A stretch of 64,000 bases of DNA, from assembly GCA_033239125.1 (NCBI GenBank), contig BSWB01000007.1, forward strand, positions 105,840,082 to 105,904,081. The letters run 5' to 3'. The translations under genes were made by a program, and so were the position numbers. A model generated the notes under the pieces. That model was given only the letters and a program-made list of their open reading frames with translations. It ran no database searches and was not told where the DNA came from. The DNA is from Fagopyrum homotropicum (taxonomy: Eukaryota > Streptophyta > Magnoliopsida > Caryophyllales > Polygonaceae). Every line of letters begins with the position of its first letter. Position 1 is the first letter of the stretch. This document shows positions 22,983 through 34,690 of the stretch, piece by piece.

Positions 22983-23256
22983 CTGTTTTTCCTTCCTCTC
23001 GCAAGAGTACAAGTTCTACATGCTTCGGCAAATTCTTGTGGGTTTGAACTTGTGGATGGAGAGGTGAGAGGGTGGGCCAGAGTTTCTCAAAGCTTCCATG
23101 TACAACAACAGGTTATATTTTGGCCTTTCGTTTTCTTTATGGGTTTTCTCCATCGGATGAGTTATATTAAAAGGTCCATGGAGACTGTTTATCTCGAATA
23201 GTATAAGAAATTAGTTTACTTGCGCACCTTGGGCGGGTTTGGGTTAAGTAGGGTGA
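22983..23256 (-). promoter_or_regulatory. Proximal 5' flank of the 2Fe-2S gene, cut by Gypsy-1
   Basis: Only about 274 bp separate the start codon from the Gypsy-1 LTR. The stretch should hold the 5' UTR and any proximal promoter. No clear TATA box was seen, which is usual for plastid-protein genes. Confidence 0.4.
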
Positions 23257-23560
23257 TGTAATATCCGGAAATTTTATTCCGTATATTTCCGTTATAAACT
23301 CGATCTCAATCAGTTTATGCATATCCGTCTATTTAGTTAGACATAGTATTATAAGATTTATCATTTTATGTAGATTCCTTCACATAAAATGATAGAATCT
23401 TTTAAATAATTTAGCATTTTATGCAAACTACTTCCGCATAAAATGATAGAAATCTTAACCGAGCTTAATCTATAATAAAACCCATATCCGTCTAGTCCGT
23501 ATATTTATGTGTCGGAAACTCGTCCAGCCCTACTAGCCAACTGCAACAGCCACGGTCTGT

Positions 23561-23617
23561 AGTCCAGCGCCAGCAGCCCAGTCCAGCGCCAGCAGCCCAG
23601 TCCAGCGCCAGCAGCCC
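23561..23617 (+). repeat. 19-bp x3 tandem repeat in the Gypsy-1 LTR
   Basis: AGTCCAGCGCCAGCAGCCC occurs three times in a row; the same array is at about 31661-31717 in the 3' LTR. Confidence 0.92.
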
Positions 23618-23995
23618 AGCAGCCGCCTGCTGTTTCTTCCAGCCGGGCGCCCAGCTCGCCAGTCTTCAGCTCAGCCCAGTAGCTTCCAACAGCCTGCTCG
23701 CTGAATCTCGTTCTGGCCCAATAAGCAGCAGCAACCCGCAGCTTCTCCAGCCCAGCTACATGAGGAGACATAACGGCTGTTGCTGAATTTATTCCCTTCT
23801 TTGTAACAGCATATCTTCCAGCGGATCTGCACAAATATCGCGTCTTCCCTTCTGCGTATTTCCTTCCTTTTCTGCGTTTCCTTTTCTTCTGCAATCGCTC
23901 GAACATTTACCTTGCAGACTGTACAGATCCCTCATCCGACGTCCTCTTCAAACCAACGCACATCTCTCGCTCAGCACGTGACTGAACCAAGACGT

Positions 23996-24095
23996 CCTCT
24001 CCTGCACACGTCCGGTCCGTCCTCTCTTGCACACGTCCGGTCCGTCCTCTCCTGCACACGTCCGGTCCGTCCTCTTCTGCACACGTCCAGCCCGT
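23996..24095 (+). repeat. 25-bp x4 tandem repeat in the Gypsy-1 LTR
   Basis: Four units built on CTGCACACGTCCGGTCCGTC, 25-bp period. The copy in the 3' LTR is at about 32121-32220, with a different order of the single-base variants. Confidence 0.9.
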
Positions 24096-24156
24096 TCCAG
24101 CGTAGGAAGCACCCTGGGAGAAGCCAACGTACCTCACGCCGCTTCTGCTCTAAGTG

Positions 24157-25681
24157 GTGAGTCTTCGTCCCTCTCCTCCCTTTCCTTCTTCCTCTTTCCG
24201 GATCTGAACGTGACCAACGTGCAGAGGCAGTGGGATCAACCAGCAGGCTCGGTTTTGGTACAGATCGGAACCAACAACAAATTAACATTCTAGCTGCAAA
24301 CCGGTAAGAGCCTATACTTGGATTAAAATAGGTCTCCGATTAGTTTAAGGGGAAGGTTATCGTATAATCTTATGTATGAATACCGATTTTCTTAATGTTA
24401 GATGGATGAATTGCTGTAGTCGACCTCGAGCATGAGTAATATAGTAATAAGTAGCTGCTGGAGTTTATAAATAAAATGATAGACATAAGGGGCTGCTGTA
24501 AATTCCAATTTATTCCTTCAGCTTTTAGGTTATAAACAGCCTATCTTGTCGGTCAATTATTAAACGTTTGGATTAAGATCCACCGTTGAATTTTGGATAT
24601 GTTGTAGATGGATATATGTAGTTTAGCATATTAAAATTTGGGAAGAAATGAACGGTCGGATTGCAAGTTATGAGCTCCCGAAGTTAGGTAGTTGAGCAGT
24701 TTTGGTAAACTTAAGTTTTTGGCTAAGTATAGGAAATTAGAGTGAAGTAACCGACTTTGTGAATTTTTATAGGAACATTGGCTGAACAGTTTGGAGAAAT
24801 TCTTTCTCCTAAGGTTAGATAGAACCTCATAGATGATCTAGAGATTTAATTCAGAATTTTTATAAGCTGTTAAGAATTTTATATTTAGAACCGAAGTTAG
24901 ACCTTTACGATTCTTCCGGAAAATAGAAACATAGGAAAAATGTCAGTTTGGAACCAAATAAAATTTTAAGAGTTAGAAAATAACCTCAAATAGGAGTTTA
25001 GACATGAATTTTAGGGTTTTTGAGAAAATCGAAACCAAGGGTAAAATGGTCATTTTACCCTAAACTAATACTGTAACTAGGATGTCTTAATACCTTATTC
25101 GATCTTAGAAGTTTTAGACTTCTATCTACGTGAGGGTGTGCTAATACACTTATCGCCTTTGGCAGGCAACTGAGTTGCTACAATTGACAGAACGAGTGGT
25201 TTAAAAAGAGTCGAGCGTTATAACAGGTAAGTCCTTTGGGCTTACTTAGCTGACTGCTAAATATGAGTATAAATGATGATGGTGGTGTGTGATTGAAATG
25301 TTTAGAGAGATAGGTTGTGATATATAATTACCGACCTATATTTTGGCCTAAGAGTAACGGGCGGTGGCATTCTGCTCAGTAGCTTGCGGGCGCTGGGGGT
25401 TTCTTTCGGGACTAGTCCATACTTGGTTTGTAGTGATGCTACCAATGGAAGTCAGCTAGACCTACACCAGTTGGATAAGGAACGGAGGCGAGGACTAATA
25501 ATAATTCTCGTGCCACAACTTAAATTGAATAATGTGAATCATTTAAATAATAGATAATAAACGGTTGAGTGCCAGCATGATGTTTGTTTATTTTTGTTTC
25601 TGCGTGTGCTTGTGCTGTTATCATTTTGCTTATGTTTGGATAGTTAGCTAACTGTTGATATGTTGTTTAGATTTGCCACAG
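24157..25681 (+). other. Two candidate LTR-leader introns (Gypsy-1)
   Basis: Candidate intron 1 is 24157-25165 (AAGTG|GTGAGTC ... TTTGGCAG|GC). Candidate intron 2 is 25227-25681 (AACAG|GTAAGTCC ... TTTGCCACAG|GTTAGAG). They flank a 61-bp exon (25166-25226). The same pair recurs at matching places in the solo LTR (52699-53129 and 53193-53672) and in Gypsy-3 (57786-58230 and 58294-58768). Sequence consensus only; splicing is not shown. Confidence 0.5.
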
Positions 25682-26001
25682 GTTAGAGCAGATGCCGAGT
25701 GATCCAGATGGTAGTGGTCAGCCGGGGTATCGTACTTTAGGGCATTTTTTTTACAGTTTCTGCATTTGTGGGTTTTACAGTTGAACCTTGTTCCTTTCGT
25801 ACTTTGTTATATTACGTTTTCCGGCTGTAGTTGATCTGGTCACATTCATGCATTATTAAGAACTATTTTATGATTTCTGGTTTTTCCTTATCTGTGCCTT
25901 GTTGTAAGATCTTGTTAAGTTGTTGTCAAACTAAGGTCGGGACCCACTGTGCGGTCCTAACCAGTAACTCCCTAAGTTGTAAAATTTGGGGTGTTACAAC
26001 A

Positions 26002-26013
26002 TGGTATCAGAGC
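26002..26013 (+). other. Gypsy-1 primer-binding site
   Basis: TGGTATCAGAGC, the standard Met-tRNA match, begins three bases after the LTR end. Confidence 0.95.
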
Positions 26014-26262
26014 TGTAGGTTGGCAACAATGGCACTTGAATCTTCTAAAAAGGTCATATAAGTAAATAAACAGAACCCGAAAAGGGTCTGAGTTTTCCAA
26101 AGAGAATTTTGGTTTTAAAATGCATACAGAGTCGGGTTGGGATAGAAAGTACGGATGACCACCACTACCTCTGCGGATCTCGGTAATCTTAGAATAATTA
26201 TAGACTTGTACTGTTATGATAGAGTAACTAGTTTATAACTGTAGTTATTACTATTCGTGTAG

Positions 26263-29200
26263 ATGGCACGTACTAGGGCTGCACAAGTGACTGGCCGAGG
26301 TAGGGGTCGTCCCCCCTTCCCCCAGTCAGACAGGATCGAGCTGATAGCACCCCTGCTGCTAGAGGGCGTGGTCGTGGGGGTAGACCTCCACTAGGGAGAG
26401 GTCGAGGACGAGTTCTTCGAGATGACCCACCTGCAGCAAGCATACCAGAGGTTGCTGTAGAAGAAGTAGCTGAGAGTGTAAGCCCCGAGGTCAGGCCTGA
26501 GACCGCCGCTAGGTCTGGAGCGCAAGGAGCACGTTCTACTGAGTCAGGACGTGTTTCTATTGGAGCATCGGAGTATAGGGAGTTCAGAGCCTATGTTGAG
26601 CGCAGGGAGGAAGCTGCCAGAGTTGAGAGGCTTACTCAAGTACCACCGGTGGTACCGGCTAGGTCAGCTCAGGTGACACAGGGAGTGTCTCAGGTGCCGG
26701 CTGTATCTGAGAGGAGGGCTGATGCTGATAGAGCACCTACTGGGTCCAGAGCACCGAGACCGGATGAGTGGTTGAAGGCTTTCAACTCTCAGAAGGTCCC
26801 CTCATTCAGCGGAGAGATAGGGCTAGAGGTGGAGCACTGGATAGGGAAGATTGAGACTGCTTTGGAGGCAATACGTTGCCCCGTGGATCGACAGGTAGAT
26901 TTGATACAGACCTGTTTCACAAATGATGCTCATTCATGGTGGCGTACCATTCGTGGCCGAGTCACCAGCTGGGAGCAGATGAGGAACATCGTTAGAGACA
27001 GGTACTGTCCAGTTTCACTGAGGAGAGAGAGATTCCAGGATTTCATTGAGGCGGAATTTGAAGATATCCCGATTGCTGCAGCTATAAAGAAATTTCAAAA
27101 GGAATTGACCTTACTTGGACCTTCTGTACCTTCAGAAGAGCAGCATGTTTACCTTTTCTCCAGGAGGTTGAGAGAGAGTACCCGATCCTACCTGGCTGGA
27201 TTCCGCTGTGAGACCTTGTCTGATTATCAAGATAGGGCCTCTGCTTATGAGAGAGATAGGCCAGCTTCTAGGAAAGCAGCTCAGTCTAGTGGGCCGGATA
27301 AGCGGCAGAGGACAGGACATGCTGGTAGCAGTGCAGCAGTAGCAGGTTATGGTCGAGGACAGACTCAGGGGAGGTCCAACTACCACTCTACAGTTCGGAC
27401 TCCCGGTGGAGATCGACAGTGCTTTAACTGTGGTGGCCGTGATCACATTAAGACGGATTGCCCGAAACCACCTATCACTTGCTTCACTTGTGGGAAGCCA
27501 GGACACAGAGCTACTTTCTGCCGTCAAGGCAAGGCTTCTTCTCAGCAGGGATCTTCTCCTGCAGGTGCTGAGAAGAGTGTACAGAGACCACCTCAGTACC
27601 GAGCACCTAGTCAGCAGCAGCAATAGTACCGGGCCCCAGGGCATCCTGCTTCATACAGTACGGCTCTGGGATCAGGTCGTGGCAGAGGACGTGGTAGTAC
27701 CACCGACACCAGAGGAGGACCATCGAGAGTGTTCGAGCTGAGGAGCACTGAGCAGCCTGCAGCACCTGCGACCACAGGTACTATTTGGATCCATGACTTA
27801 CCTGTGAGAGTTTTATTTGATACGGGTGCTACACACTCATTTATATCAGATGCATGTGTAGATAGGTTGTCCTTAGCTACAGTAGAGGGTGTACCTTTTG
27901 TGGTTGGGTTACCAGATGGGGGTAAGGTTAGAGGATCTCAAGAGATTTATGACTGCCCTATTCACCTGGGAGGCCGGATTTGGTTAGTAAATTTTCTAGT
28001 CATGCCCTTAGCACATGAGGACGTGATATTAGGGATAGATTGGATGACTAGACATGGAGCCGTCTTGGATATTGGTAGGAGGACTGTGACTGTCGCCACG
28101 GAGGAAGGCCACCGAGTGATATTCCGAGGTTGGGACCTCGGAAAGTCCGGCACAGTTATCAACGTAGTGAGAGCAGCCAGATTGATAGCACAGGGTTGCG
28201 AGGCCTTCTGGTGTTATGCCATGAAGGAGCGCAAGAGCCTGACAGTAGAGGAGATACCAGTCGCATGCGAGTTTGCAGAGGTCTTCAGGGACGACTTACC
28301 AGGGCTACCTCCACAGAGGAGTGTGGACTTTAGCATCGAGTTAGAGCCGGGCACGAGACCGATCTCGAAGGCCCCGTACCGCATGGCCCCGATAGAGCTG
28401 CTTGAGCTGAAGAAGCAGTTAGAGGAGTTAGCAGAGAAGGGCTTCATACGCCCTAGTGTTTCCCCCTGGGGCGCACCAGTATTGTTTGTGAGGAAAAAGG
28501 ATGGATCGATGAGACTGTGTATCGACTACAGGGAGTTGAACAAGGTCACCATCAAGAATAAGTATCCACTGCCTCGCATAGATGATCTGCTGGACCAGCT
28601 ACATGGGGCGTCAGTGTTCTCGAGGATAGATTTGAGATCGGGTTATCACCAGCTGAGGGTGAGAGATCAGGACATACCTAAGACGGCATTCCGGACTAGG
28701 TATGGTCATTATGAGTTTGTAGTGATGCCATTCGGGCTCACTAATGTGCCAACAGTATTTATGGAGTTGATGAATGGGATTTTTATCGACTTCTTAGACC
28801 AGTTTGTAGTGGTCTTCATTGACGACATTCTAGTTTACTCTAGAAGTCGAGAGGAGCATGCCGGACACTTGAGGACAGTGTTGCAGATTCTACAGGATAG
28901 TTAGCTATATGCTAAACTATCCAAGTGTGAGTTTTGGATGTCAGAAGTGGCGTTCCTAGGCCATGTAGTGACTGCTGAGGGGATTAAGCTCGACCCGGCG
29001 AAGATTGAGTCAGTGTCTTCTTGGCAACCTCCGAAGAATGTGAAGGAGGTTCGCAGCTTCCTTGGATTGGCAGGGTATTACCGTCGGTTTGTGGAAGGGT
29101 TTTCTCTGATCGCCCGACCCCTTACTTCTCTCCTAAGGAAGACTACTCGGTTCGTCTGGTCTGAGCCGTGTCAGCAGAGTTTTGAGGAGCTGAAGAGGAG

Positions 29201-31181
29201 ATTGACGTCTGCTCCGATCTTAGCACAGCCTGAGGGTACAGAGGACTTTGTAGTGTACAGTGACGCATCCAAGCTGGGCTTGGGGTGTGTTTTGATGCAG
29301 AGGGGTAAGGTCATAGCGTATGCATCTCGACAGCTGAAGACGTATGAGGAGAACTACCCCACTCACGACCTAGAGTTAGCTGCTGTAGTACATGCTCTTA
29401 AGATCTGGCGTCATTATCTCTATGGAGCGACCTGTCAGATCTTCACAGACCATAAGAGTCTGAAGTACATATTCACTCAGCGGGAGTTGAATAACCGCCA
29501 GAGACGGTGGCTAGAGTTGATCAAGGATTTTGACCTTGAGATTCTCTACCACCCCGGAAAGGCGAATGTAGTAGCTGACGCTTTGAGTCGAAAGACGCCT
29601 CGGGAGAAGGCGATAGCTCGGTTGACAGTACAGCCACAGTTACAGAGAGACTTAGCTTGGTTGGAGGTAGAGATCCAGTTCCCCGATACAGCTCATCAGT
29701 TAGCCACCTTAGATTTACTTCCTGACCTGTTGGGTGAGATCCGGCAGAAGCAGGAGACCTGTCCGATGTTGACCCGGATCCGAGACCGGATGTCACGAGA
29801 TGAGGCACCTCAGTTCACTATCGGTGCCGATGGAGTGATGAGACGGCAGGACCGTATCTGTGTGCCATCAGACAGTGAGCTAAGACAGAGGATACTAGGT
29901 GAGGCTCATGCTACCCCTTACTCCGTACATCCAGGAGCGAGTAAGATGTATAAGGACGTAAGACGTTCCTTCTGGTGGGGTGGTTTGAAGCCTGATGTGG
30001 CCCGATATGTAGCCCAGTGTGCGACCTGTCAACAGGTCAAGATTGAGCATCGTAGATCCGGAGGAGAGCTACACCCACTTCCAGTACCACATTGGAAGTG
30101 GGAAGACATTTCTATGGATTTCGTTACTGGATTGAGGCTCAACAGAGGTTTTGATGCCATTTGGGTAGTGGTAGACCGTTTGACGAAGACCGCACGTTTC
30201 ATTCCGATTAAGGAAATGTGGCCGGTAAGTCGTCTAGCAGAGGAGTTCACCAGGCACATAGTGAGACTCCATGGAGTACCGAGGACTATCGTCTCCGACA
30301 GGGATGGACGTTTTACCTCGAGGTTTTGGCAGCAGGTACATACTGCTCTGGGGACGAGCCTCCACTTTACCACTGCCTACCACCCACAGACGGACGGTCA
30401 GTCTGAGAGGACCATCCAGACCCTAGAGGACATGTTGCGGGCATGTGTGCTAGATTGGGGACAGGTATGGCCAGATCACCTCCCACTAGTAGAGTTTTCA
30501 TATAATAACAGTTGGCACGCGTCTATTGGGATGGCACCTTATGAGGCTTTGTACGGACGGAGATGTCGTACACCGTTGTGCTGGGATGAGCCTAACAAGG
30601 CTGATGGAGTAGTACCAGATCAGATACAGGATGACATCGCCCGGATTGCCTTAGTCCGAGAGAGAATGTTAGCAGCTCAGAGTCGTTAGAAGTCCTACGC
30701 CGACAAAAGGCGTCGACCTTTGGAATTCAGAGTAGGTGCACAGGTGTGGTTGAGAGTGTCACCTACGAGAGGAGTGAGACGTTTTGGCATTAAGGGGAAG
30801 CTGAGTCCCCGATACGTCGGTCCATTTGAGATCGTAGAGAGAGTCGGAGAGGTTGCCTACCGACTAGCACTGCCACCGAGATTGGAGGGAGTACACCCAG
30901 TTTTCCATGTATCTCAGCTGCGAGAGTACATACCGGATCCTAGACACGTCATCAGTCATGAGGATCTGATAGTCGAGCCAGACCACACTTTTGTGGAGTA
31001 TCCAGTAGCCGTCCTAGAGCGTAGCATTAGGCACCTGCGTTCTAAGGAGATACCGATGCTGAGGATTCAGTGGTCTAGACGAGGAGTTGATGAGGCTACC
31101 TGGGAGACAGAGGAGAGTATTAGACGTAACTACCCTGAGTTCTTTGCGGAGTTAGCCGCTACCTCAGTACCAACGGGTTAG
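26263..31181 (+). pseudogene. Gypsy-1 gag-pol polyprotein, one frameshift and three TAG stops
   Basis: The start ATG (26263, MARTRAAQVTGRGRGR) leads into a C-rich run at 26309-26323 where the frame shifts by one; from there a single frame continues to 31181. Gag has HWIGKIETALEAI and LIQTCFTNDAHSWWRTIRG, then two knuckles (CFNCGGRDHIKTDC, CFTCGKPGHRATFC). Protease is VLFDTGATHSFIS (about 27809). RT has LCIDYRELNKVTIKNKYPLP and FIDDILVYS (about 28815). RNase H has VVYSDASKLGLG and FTDHKSLKYIF. Integrase has H/C-type zinc residues, MDFVTGL, VSDRDGRF and YHPQTDGQSERTIQTLEDML. The end (VLERSIRHLRSKEIPMLRIQ, WSRRGVDEATWETEE) is chromodomain-like, thought to steer insertion to heterochromatin. TAG stops at 27624, 28902 and 30687 replace residues that are Gln in relatives at least at the last two. 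All catalytic residues checked are present. Confidence 0.93.
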
Positions 31182-31340
31182 TACTGAGACGATACCTTAT
31201 ATGATTTCTGTGATTATATGTTTACATAATTGTTTATGTCTGTGTGCTTGATGACGTAAGTAGTTGCTTGCTAGAATATAATTCTTGAGGGGAAATGTAT
31301 GGGGTAGGTACCCTATCCTAAGTTTCGGGACGAAACTTAT

Positions 31341-31350
31341 TTTAAGGGGG
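31341..31350 (+). other. Gypsy-1 polypurine tract
   Basis: TTTAAGGGGG lies six bases before the 3' LTR, the usual position for Tekay-type elements. Confidence 0.85.
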
Positions 31351-31356
31351 TACTGA

Positions 31357-34122
31357 TGTAATATCCGGAAATTTTATTCCGTATATTTCCGTTATAAACT
31401 CGATCTCAATCAGCTTATGCATATCCGTCTACTTAGTTAGACATACTATTATAAGATTTATCATTTTATGTAGATTCCTTCACATAAAATGATAGAATCT
31501 TTTAAATAATTTAGCATTTTATGCAAACTACTTCCGCATAAAATGATAGAAATCTTAACCGAGCTTAATCTATAATAAAACCCATATCCGTCTAGTCCGT
31601 ATATTTATGTGTCGGAAACTCGTCCAGCCCTACTAGCCAACTACAACAGCCACGGTCTGCAGTCCAGCGCCAGCAGCCCAGTCCAGCGCCAGCAGCCCAG
31701 TCCAGCGCCAGCAGCCCAGCAGCCGCCTGCTGTTTCTTCCAGCCGGGCGCCCAGCTCGCCAGTCTTCAGCCCAGTCCGGCCTTGCAGTCTTCAGCTCAGC
31801 CCAGTAGCTTCCAACAGCTTGCTCGCTGAATCTCGTTCTGGCCCAATAAGCAGCAGCAACCCGCAGCTTCTCCAGCCCAGCTACATGAGGAGACATAACG
31901 GCTGTTGCTGAATTTATTTCCTTCTCTGTAACCGCATATCTTCCAGCGGATCTGCACAAATATCGCGTCTTCCCTTCTGCGTATTTCCTTCCTTTTCTGC
32001 GTTTCCTTTTCTTCTGTAATCGCTCGAACATTTACCTTGCAGACTGTACAGATCCCTCATCCGACGTCCTCTTCAAACCAACGCACATCTCTCGCTCAGC
32101 ACGTGACTGAACCAAGACGTCCTCTCTTGCACACGTCCGGTCCGTCCTCTCCTGCACACGTCCGGTCCGTCCTCTCCTGCACACGTCCGGTCCGTCCTCT
32201 TCTGCACACGTCCAGCCCGTTCCAGCGTAGGAAGCACCCTGGGAGAAGCCAACGTACCTCACGCCGCTTCTGCTCTAAGTGGTGAGTCTTCGTCCCTCTC
32301 CTCCCTTTCCTTCTTCCTCTTTCCGGATCTGAACGTGACCAACGTGCAGAGGCAGTGGGATCAACCAGCAGGCTCGGTTTTGGTACAGATCGGAACCAAC
32401 AACAAATTAACATTCTAGCTGCAAACCGGTAAGAGCCTATACTTGGATTAAAATAGGTTTCCGATTAGTTTAAGGGGAAGGTTATCGTATAATCTTATGT
32501 ATGAATACCGATTTTCTTAATGTTAGATGGATGAACTGCTGTAGTCGACCTCGAGCATGAGTAATATAGTAATAAGTAGATGCTGGAGTTTATAAATAAA
32601 ATGATAGACATAAGGGGCTGCTGTAAATTCCAATTTATTCCTTCAGCTTTTAGGTTATAAACAACCTATCTTGTCGGTCAATTATTAAACGTTTGGATAA
32701 AGATCCACCGTTGAATTTTGGATATGTTGTAGATGGATATATGTAGTTTAGCATATTAAAATTTGGGAAGAAATGAACGGTCGGATTGAAAGTTATGAGC
32801 TCCCGAAGTTAGGTAGTTGAGCAGTTTTGGTAAACTTAAGTTTTTGGCTAAGTATAGGAAATTAGAGTGAAGTAACCGACTTTGTGAATTTTTATAGGAA
32901 CATTGGCTGAACAGTTTGGAGAAATTCTTTCTCCTAAGGTTAGATAGAACCTCATAGATGATCTAGAGATTTAATTCAGAATTTTTATAAGCTGTTAAGA
33001 ATTTTATATTTAGAACCGAAGTTAGACCTTTACGATTCTTCCGGAAAATAGAAACATAGGAAAAATGTCAGTTTGGAACCAAATAAAATTTTAAGAGTTA
33101 GAAAATAACCTCAAATAGGAGTTTAGACATGAATTTTAGGATTTTCGAGAAAATCGAAACCAAGGGTAAAATGACCATTTTACCCTAAACTAATACTGTA
33201 ACTAGGATGTCTTAATACCTTATTCGATCTTAGAAGTTTTAGACTTCTATCTACGTGAGGGTGTGCTAATACACTTATCGCCTTTGGCAGGCAACTGAGT
33301 TGCTACAGTTGACAGAACGAGTGGTTTAAAAAGAGTCGAGCGTTATAACAGGTAAGTCCTTTGGGCTTACTTAGCTGACTGCTAAATATGAGTATAAATG
33401 ATGATGGTGGTGTGTGATTGAAATGTTTAGAGAGATAGGTTGTGATATATAATTACCGACCTATATTTTGGCCTAAGAGTAACGGGCGGTGGCATTCTGC
33501 TCAGTAGCTTGCGGGCGCTGGGGGTTTCTTTCGGGACTAGTCCATACTTGGTTTGTAGTGATGCTACCAATGGAAGTCAGCTAGACCTACACCAGTTGGA
33601 TAAGGAACGGAGGCGAGGACTAATAATAATTCTCGTGCCACAACTTAAATTGAATAATGTGAATCATTTAAATAATAGATAATAAACGGTTGAGTGCCAG
33701 CATGATGTTTGTTTATTTTTGTTTCTGCGTGTGCTTGTGCTGTTATCATTTTGCTTATGTTTGGATAGTTAGCTAACTGTTGATATGTTGTTTAGATTTG
33801 CCACAGGTTAGAGCAGATGCCGAGTGATCCAGATGGTAGTGGTCAGCCGGGGTGTCGTACTTTAGGGCATTTTTTTACAGTTTCTGCATTTGTGGGTTTT
33901 ACAATTGAACCTTGTTCCTTTCGTACTTTGTTATATTACGTTTTCCGGCTGTAGTTGATCTGGTCACATTCATGCATTATTAAGAACTATTTTATGATTT
34001 CTGGTTTTTCCTTATCTGTGCCTTGTTGTAAGATCTTGTTAAGTTGTTGTCAAACTAAGGTCGGGACCCACTGTGCGGTCCTAACTAGTAACTCCCTAAG
34101 TTGTAAAATTTGGGGTGTTACA
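31357..34122 (+). repeat. Gypsy-1 3' LTR, 2766 bp
   Basis: Near-identical to the 5' LTR, with the extra 25-bp segment at about 31761-31785. The two candidate introns lie at the same places (the second is 33352-33806). Ends ...GGGGTGTTACA. Confidence 0.95.
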
Positions 34123-34690
34123 GGTAAGTAGGTACATAATGTATAACTGCGTACATAATAGGTATGATTTGTAAAGTGTATACAAACTAGGTAGTTAGAA
34201 TTAAGAAGAAAAAGATTTAATACATAATCATTAATTCTATTTACCTAATTTAGAGAGATTCTCTCCACTATAACGCAATAAATAATTTCCTATTCAATAT
34301 TGTGCTGGACTTAATTATATGTTATTAAAGGAAATTATTTTCTATAATTATCCTAGAATCTCTCGTAATTGATTGTCTGTTATTAATAAGCTAATAATAT
34401 GTATAATCTGCACCTCACCATTGTTTACCGAGATTTCTAATGGAGCTCTAATTGACGATCAACAATGGAGTTTCCGATATGAATATCCGTGCTGCATAAG
34501 ATATACTCAACGCGATAAGATTTGTGTACCTGTCGTCTACAACTTTCATATCATTTATTTGATTGTTTGTCGTAAACTTCAAGGTACGTTAATGGTTGTT
34601 AATGGTGGTTTCCATACATTTTTTTTTCTGTTTATGTATCATTTATATTGTTTAATGTTTGTATTTTATATCATATGTATTACAGAAGCT

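Larger units (their letters stand above)
23257..25998 (+). repeat. Gypsy-1 5' LTR, 2742 bp
   Basis: It contains two AT hairpins (TATCATTTTATGT at 23359-23371 with ACATAAAATGATA at 23382-23394, and a second at about 23414-23446), a GC-rich leader-like stretch (23520-24250) with two sets of tandem repeats, and two candidate introns (24157-25165 and 25227-25681). The short ORFs on both strands of the GC-rich part look like by-products of base composition. Confidence 0.95.
23257..34122 (+). mobile_element. Gypsy-1: complete Tekay-like Ty3/gypsy chromovirus
   Basis: Full element: 5' LTR 23257-25998, PBS, gag-pol, polypurine tract and 3' LTR 31357-34122. LTR ends are TGTAATATCC...GGGTGTTACA. The flanking 5 bases are GGTGA (23252-23256) and GGTAA (34123-34127), a target duplication with one change. 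The LTRs differ mainly by a 25-bp segment (about 31761-31785, a partial repeat of AGTCTTCAGC...CAG), a 1-bp T-run difference and scattered single bases, so insertion was recent. A chromodomain-like C terminus, one gag-pol frame and long LTRs point to the Tekay/Del lineage. Confidence 0.95.

Noticed and set aside
26002..26013. tRNA-like sequence
   Set aside because: TGGTATCAGAGC is a primer-binding match of 12 bases, not a tRNA gene; no cloverleaf surrounds it or the one at 59111.
27624..27626. TAG between gag and protease as a programmed readthrough stop
   Set aside because: Two more TAGs lie later in pol at conserved Gln positions, and the context lacks a usual readthrough signal, so decay is simpler.
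23257..34122. Gypsy-1 as an integrated pararetrovirus
   Set aside because: It has LTRs, an integrase and a chromodomain-like end and no movement or coat protein, so it is a retrotransposon.
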